Assembly: GCA_041394325.1 (NCBI GenBank)
Contig: JAWKIJ010000001.1
Location: 558,001 to 622,000 of the forward strand
Reading direction: 5' to 3'
DNA: 64,000 nt
Source: JAWKIJ01 sp041394325
Lineage (GTDB): Bacteria > Actinomycetota > Acidimicrobiia > Acidimicrobiales > Microtrichaceae
Under the pieces are notes generated by a model. The model worked only from the letters and a program-made list of their open reading frames with translations, made no database searches and was not told where the DNA came from. Each line of letters starts with the position of its first letter. Within the stretch, counting starts at the first letter, position 1. Shown in pieces: positions 61,959-64,000 of this stretch. The position numbers were made by a program, and so were the translations under genes.

Positions 61959-62759
61959 GTGGACGAGTACCCGGTGAAGCTCGGGGCGATGCTCTACACC
62001 CTGGTCGACCCGCATCGGGGCCACGAGGTCGCCTACAACCGCTGGTACGAGCGGGACCACTTCTACGGCGGCTGCATGATCGGCCCGGGGATCCTCGCGG
62101 GGGCGCGCTGGGTGGCGACCCGGCCGCACAAGGACCTCCGTTTCCCCGTCGACTCACCGGTGACATCGCCGGTCGACGCCGGCAGCTATCTGGCGACCTA
62201 CTTCGTGCAGAGGGGCCATGAGAGGGAGCACTTCGCCTGGGCGAGCCCGCAGGTCTTCGAGTTGTACCGGGACGGCCGCGGCTTCGAGGAACGGGACCAC
62301 GCACACACCGTGCTCTACACGCACCGGCGAGCGATCTACCGCGATCCCGACGGTGTTCCCGTCGAGGTGGCGCTCGACCACCGTTATGGGGGGCTCGTGT
62401 CGTTGCACGTGGACCGAACCACGGGGACCGAGCATGCGGACCTCGACGACTGGTTCGATCGGACCGCAGCGAACGCGTTGCTCGCCCCCGGCTCGGCCGT
62501 GGCGATCGTGTCCTCGTGGCGCCCGATCATCCCCAGGGAGGGCCAGGGCGAGGCCCCGATGAAGCTCGGCAGCGGGCCGGGGACCCCACAACGGTCGTTG
62601 TACCTGTTCTTCTGCGAAGTCGACCCGGCCACGATCTGGCCGGGCTTCATCGAGTTGGGAGCGGCGATCGAGGATTCGGGCCTCGCGGTCGTGGCCCTCG
62701 CCGCACCCTTCGTCCCGACGATCCCCGGCACCGACACCTACACCGACCGCCTCTGGTAG
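61959..62759 (+). CDS. Hypothetical protein, dimeric alpha-beta barrel-like
   Basis: This is a 266-residue protein I cannot assign with certainty. The first 60 residues contain YNRWYERDHFYGGCMIGPGI then LAGARW, the pattern of dimeric alpha-beta barrel (EthD-type) domains, where the RWY...H segment lines the pocket. A second similar half may follow (LDDWFDRTAANALLAPGSAV, SLYLFFCEVDPATIWPGFI). It starts at GTG 61959. Its neighbours are an SDR and a membrane protein. Such proteins often accompany degradative enzymes; the function is unknown. Confidence 0.6.
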   Translation: MDEYPVKLGAMLYTLVDPHRGHEVAYNRWYERDHFYGGCMIGPGILAGARWVATRPHKDLRFPVDSPVTSPVDAGSYLATYFVQRGHEREHFAWASPQVFELYRDGRGFEERDHAHTVLYTHRRAIYRDPDGVPVEVALDHRYGGLVSLHVDRTTGTEHADLDDWFDRTAANALLAPGSAVAIVSSWRPIIPREGQGEAPMKLGSGPGTPQRSLYLFFCEVDPATIWPGFIELGAAIEDSGLAVVALAAPFVPTIPGTDTYTDRLW

Positions 62760-62801
62760 GTGGGTGGGCACGATGCCAGGCCGTCGTCCTCGGCGACGAT
62801 G

Positions 62802-63539
62802 TCAACGACCCGACGACTCGCGTCGGGGCGCCGTGCGGACCGACGTCTCCAACTCGTCCTCGACGTGGGCCAGGTGTCCGAGTGTGGACCGTCCACCCGA
62901 GCGGCGCTCCCACCGGAACAACACCGCCAGCCCGGCGACCGCCACCAGCACCATCAGCGGGCGATGCGACCCGATCCACTCACCGAGCACGCCGAGCACG
63001 CCGCGAGCCTGGTCCGCCAACAGGCGAAAGGCCACCAGCACCACCGCGCTGCCGGTCACCTTCGCGCAGAGGTACCGGCGCGTGGAGATCGACGAAGCGC
63101 CCGCGAACACCGAGACCGCGTTGATGTGGACGAACGCCACCAGGATGTCGGGGGCGCGGTCGAACCATCGCGCGAGCCGCACGAACAGGTCGCCGAGCGT
63201 GGGGCTCCATCGCCCGACCCACTCGACGGCGGCGTCTCCGTACCAGCGTCCGAGCAGGAAGAACAACGGATAGGCGAACACCAGCCGGGCCAGGCCGATC
63301 CCGTAGTAGGTCGCGGGGTCTGTGTGGGCGGCGAGGAGGGGATAGTTGCGGAGCCGGTCGCTGAGCGCGAGCAGCACCGCAGGGTGCTCGGGGATGAGGA
63401 ACGAGAGGAAGATGTCGCCGGCCCACCCGCCGACGAATGACAGGGCGATCAGACCCAACACCAGGTTCCGTGCAACGCGACTCGGTGGACCGCCCGTTCC
63501 GGTGCGACGCGCCCCGTTCGCGTGCACGTCGAGGGCCAT
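62802..63539 (-). CDS. Multi-pass membrane protein, possibly DedA/VTT-like
   Basis: This is a 245-residue protein with four to five TM helices: NLVLGLIALSFVGGWAGDIF, a broken hydrophobic segment near residue 95 (LARLVFAYPLFFLLGRWYGD), FVHINAVSVFAGASS, SAVVLVAFRLLADQA and PLMVLVAVAGLAVLF. The YPLFFLLGRWYGDAAVEW stretch resembles the conserved region of DedA/VTT transporters, but the family match is not certain. ATG 63539. It is followed upstream by a hydrolase gene on the same strand, 28 bp apart. Confidence 0.6.
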   Translation of the reverse strand: MALDVHANGARRTGTGGPPSRVARNLVLGLIALSFVGGWAGDIFLSFLIPEHPAVLLALSDRLRNYPLLAAHTDPATYYGIGLARLVFAYPLFFLLGRWYGDAAVEWVGRWSPTLGDLFVRLARWFDRAPDILVAFVHINAVSVFAGASSISTRRYLCAKVTGSAVVLVAFRLLADQARGVLGVLGEWIGSHRPLMVLVAVAGLAVLFRWERRSGGRSTLGHLAHVEDELETSVRTAPRRESSGR

Positions 63540-63567
63540 GCCCGCGAGTGTGCCAGGCGACGGAGGT

Positions 63568-64000
63568 TCAGACGACAGGGCCCTCTCCGAGGACGGGCGA
63601 ATGGGGCTCGAGGAACGACACCGTGCGCGACCAGGCCAGGGCTGCCGCATCGGGGTCGTAGGCGTCGGCCGACGCGGGCTCGGCGAATCCGTGGCGTGCG
63701 TCGTAGTTCCATATCTCCGGTTCCCGACCGGACTCGAACAACGACGCCGTGAGCTCGATGACCTCCTCGGGACGGACCACCTCGTCCCGGTCCGCGAAGT
63801 GGCACTGCACCGCCGCGGTCAGGTCGGAGAAGTCGATCGACTGAGTGCCGTAGTAGGCGACCACTCGAACGAAGGTCTCGGGCTGTCGCGTCGCCGCCCA
63901 CAACGCCCACGACGCCCCCATACCGAAACCGAGCACCGACACCGGACCCGACGGCTCGTCGGTGATCGAGCGGAGGGCGACGGCGCTGGACAGCACGAGG
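63568..64000 (-). CDS. Dienelactone hydrolase family protein, C-terminal part
   Basis: This is the C-terminal 143 or so residues of an alpha/beta hydrolase of the dienelactone hydrolase type; the N-terminus lies beyond the window. AVQCHFADRDEVVRPEEV carries the usual Asp and YDARHGFAEP the His of the triad. At the nucleophile elbow, where the family has G-x-C-x-G, the sequence is GFGMGAS, so the Cys or Ser is Gly. It may be a non-catalytic homologue unless the base is misread. It precedes the membrane protein on the same strand. Confidence 0.75.
   Translation of the reverse strand, partial: LVLSSAVALRSITDEPSGPVSVLGFGMGASWALWAATRQPETFVRVVAYYGTQSIDFSDLTAAVQCHFADRDEVVRPEEVIELTASLFESGREPEIWNYDARHGFAEPASADAYDPDAAALAWSRTVSFLEPHSPVLGEGPVV

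Noticed and set aside
1..64000. tRNA, rRNA, CRISPR, insertion sequences or prophage genes
   Set aside because: No transposase, integrase, regular spaced repeats or tRNA/rRNA-like stretches were recognised; nearly all the DNA is accounted for by protein genes.

Overview
The window is high-GC DNA, tightly packed with genes, and looks like an actinobacterial chromosome. The best fit is the Acidimicrobiia or a relative. That is an inference from an F420-type LLM oxidoreductase, actinobacterial steroid-catabolism genes of the Mycobacterium Rv3540c-Rv3556c type, frequent GTG/TTG starts with ATGA/GTGA gene overlaps, and a complete-looking flagellar locus, which most Actinobacteria lack. No rRNA, tRNA, CRISPR array, insertion sequence or prophage was recognised.

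Region 1 (1-24 kb) is a lipid/steroid catabolic island. It holds two thiolases (one cut by the window edge, one FadA6-like), three acyl-CoA dehydrogenases (two adjacent, probably a heteromeric pair), IpdA-IpdB-IpdC-like genes for opening the last steroid ring, an EchA20-like ring hydrolase, SDR dehydrogenases, and a DUF35 plus Ltp2-like pair that resembles the steroid side-chain aldolase. A KstR-type operator (TnnAACnnGTTnnA) precedes fadA6, and a perfect 11-bp inverted repeat precedes the ipdABC operon. Embedded in the island are an MFS transporter, a large TPR protein ending in what looks like a catalytically dead EAL domain, and a two-gene AbiE-like nucleotidyltransferase toxin-antitoxin module.

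Region 2 (24-29 kb) contains unrelated genes: a SCO6745-like protein, a GT4 glycosyltransferase, an SF2 helicase and formyltetrahydrofolate deformylase (purU).

Region 3 (28.9-60.4 kb) is the flagellar locus. A minus-strand operon runs flgN-flgK-flgL-fliR-flhB-flhA-flhF-like-fliW-csrA. The plus strand runs fliC, fliD, fliS and an unknown gene, then flgB-flgC-fliE-fliF-fliG-fliH-fliI-fliJ-lytic transglycosylase-fliK-flgD-flgE, then flbD-motA-motB-fliL-fliM-fliN-fliO-fliP-fliQ. The export-gate genes are split between the two strands (fliPQ versus fliR-flhBA). The fliC leader carries a sigma-28-like promoter, a hairpin with GGA in its loop and a second GGA site over the Shine-Dalgarno. With fliW and csrA at the other end of the locus, this matches the Bacillus Hag-FliW-CsrA control circuit. 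No chemotaxis gene, flgF/flgG, fliA or flgM is present in the window, and FliM lacks its CheY-binding N-terminus.

Region 4 (60.4-64 kb) has inorganic pyrophosphatase, a perfect 25-bp hairpin, an SDR, an unknown alpha-beta barrel-like protein, a multi-pass membrane protein and a truncated dienelactone hydrolase homologue.

About ten genes that should be intact (for example ipdA, ipdB, fliD, motA) are interrupted by small indels, several of them in G or GC runs. The even spread across unrelated conserved genes points to residual consensus errors in a long-read or metagenomic assembly rather than true pseudogenes, so those genes are described as single loci with the frame break marked.
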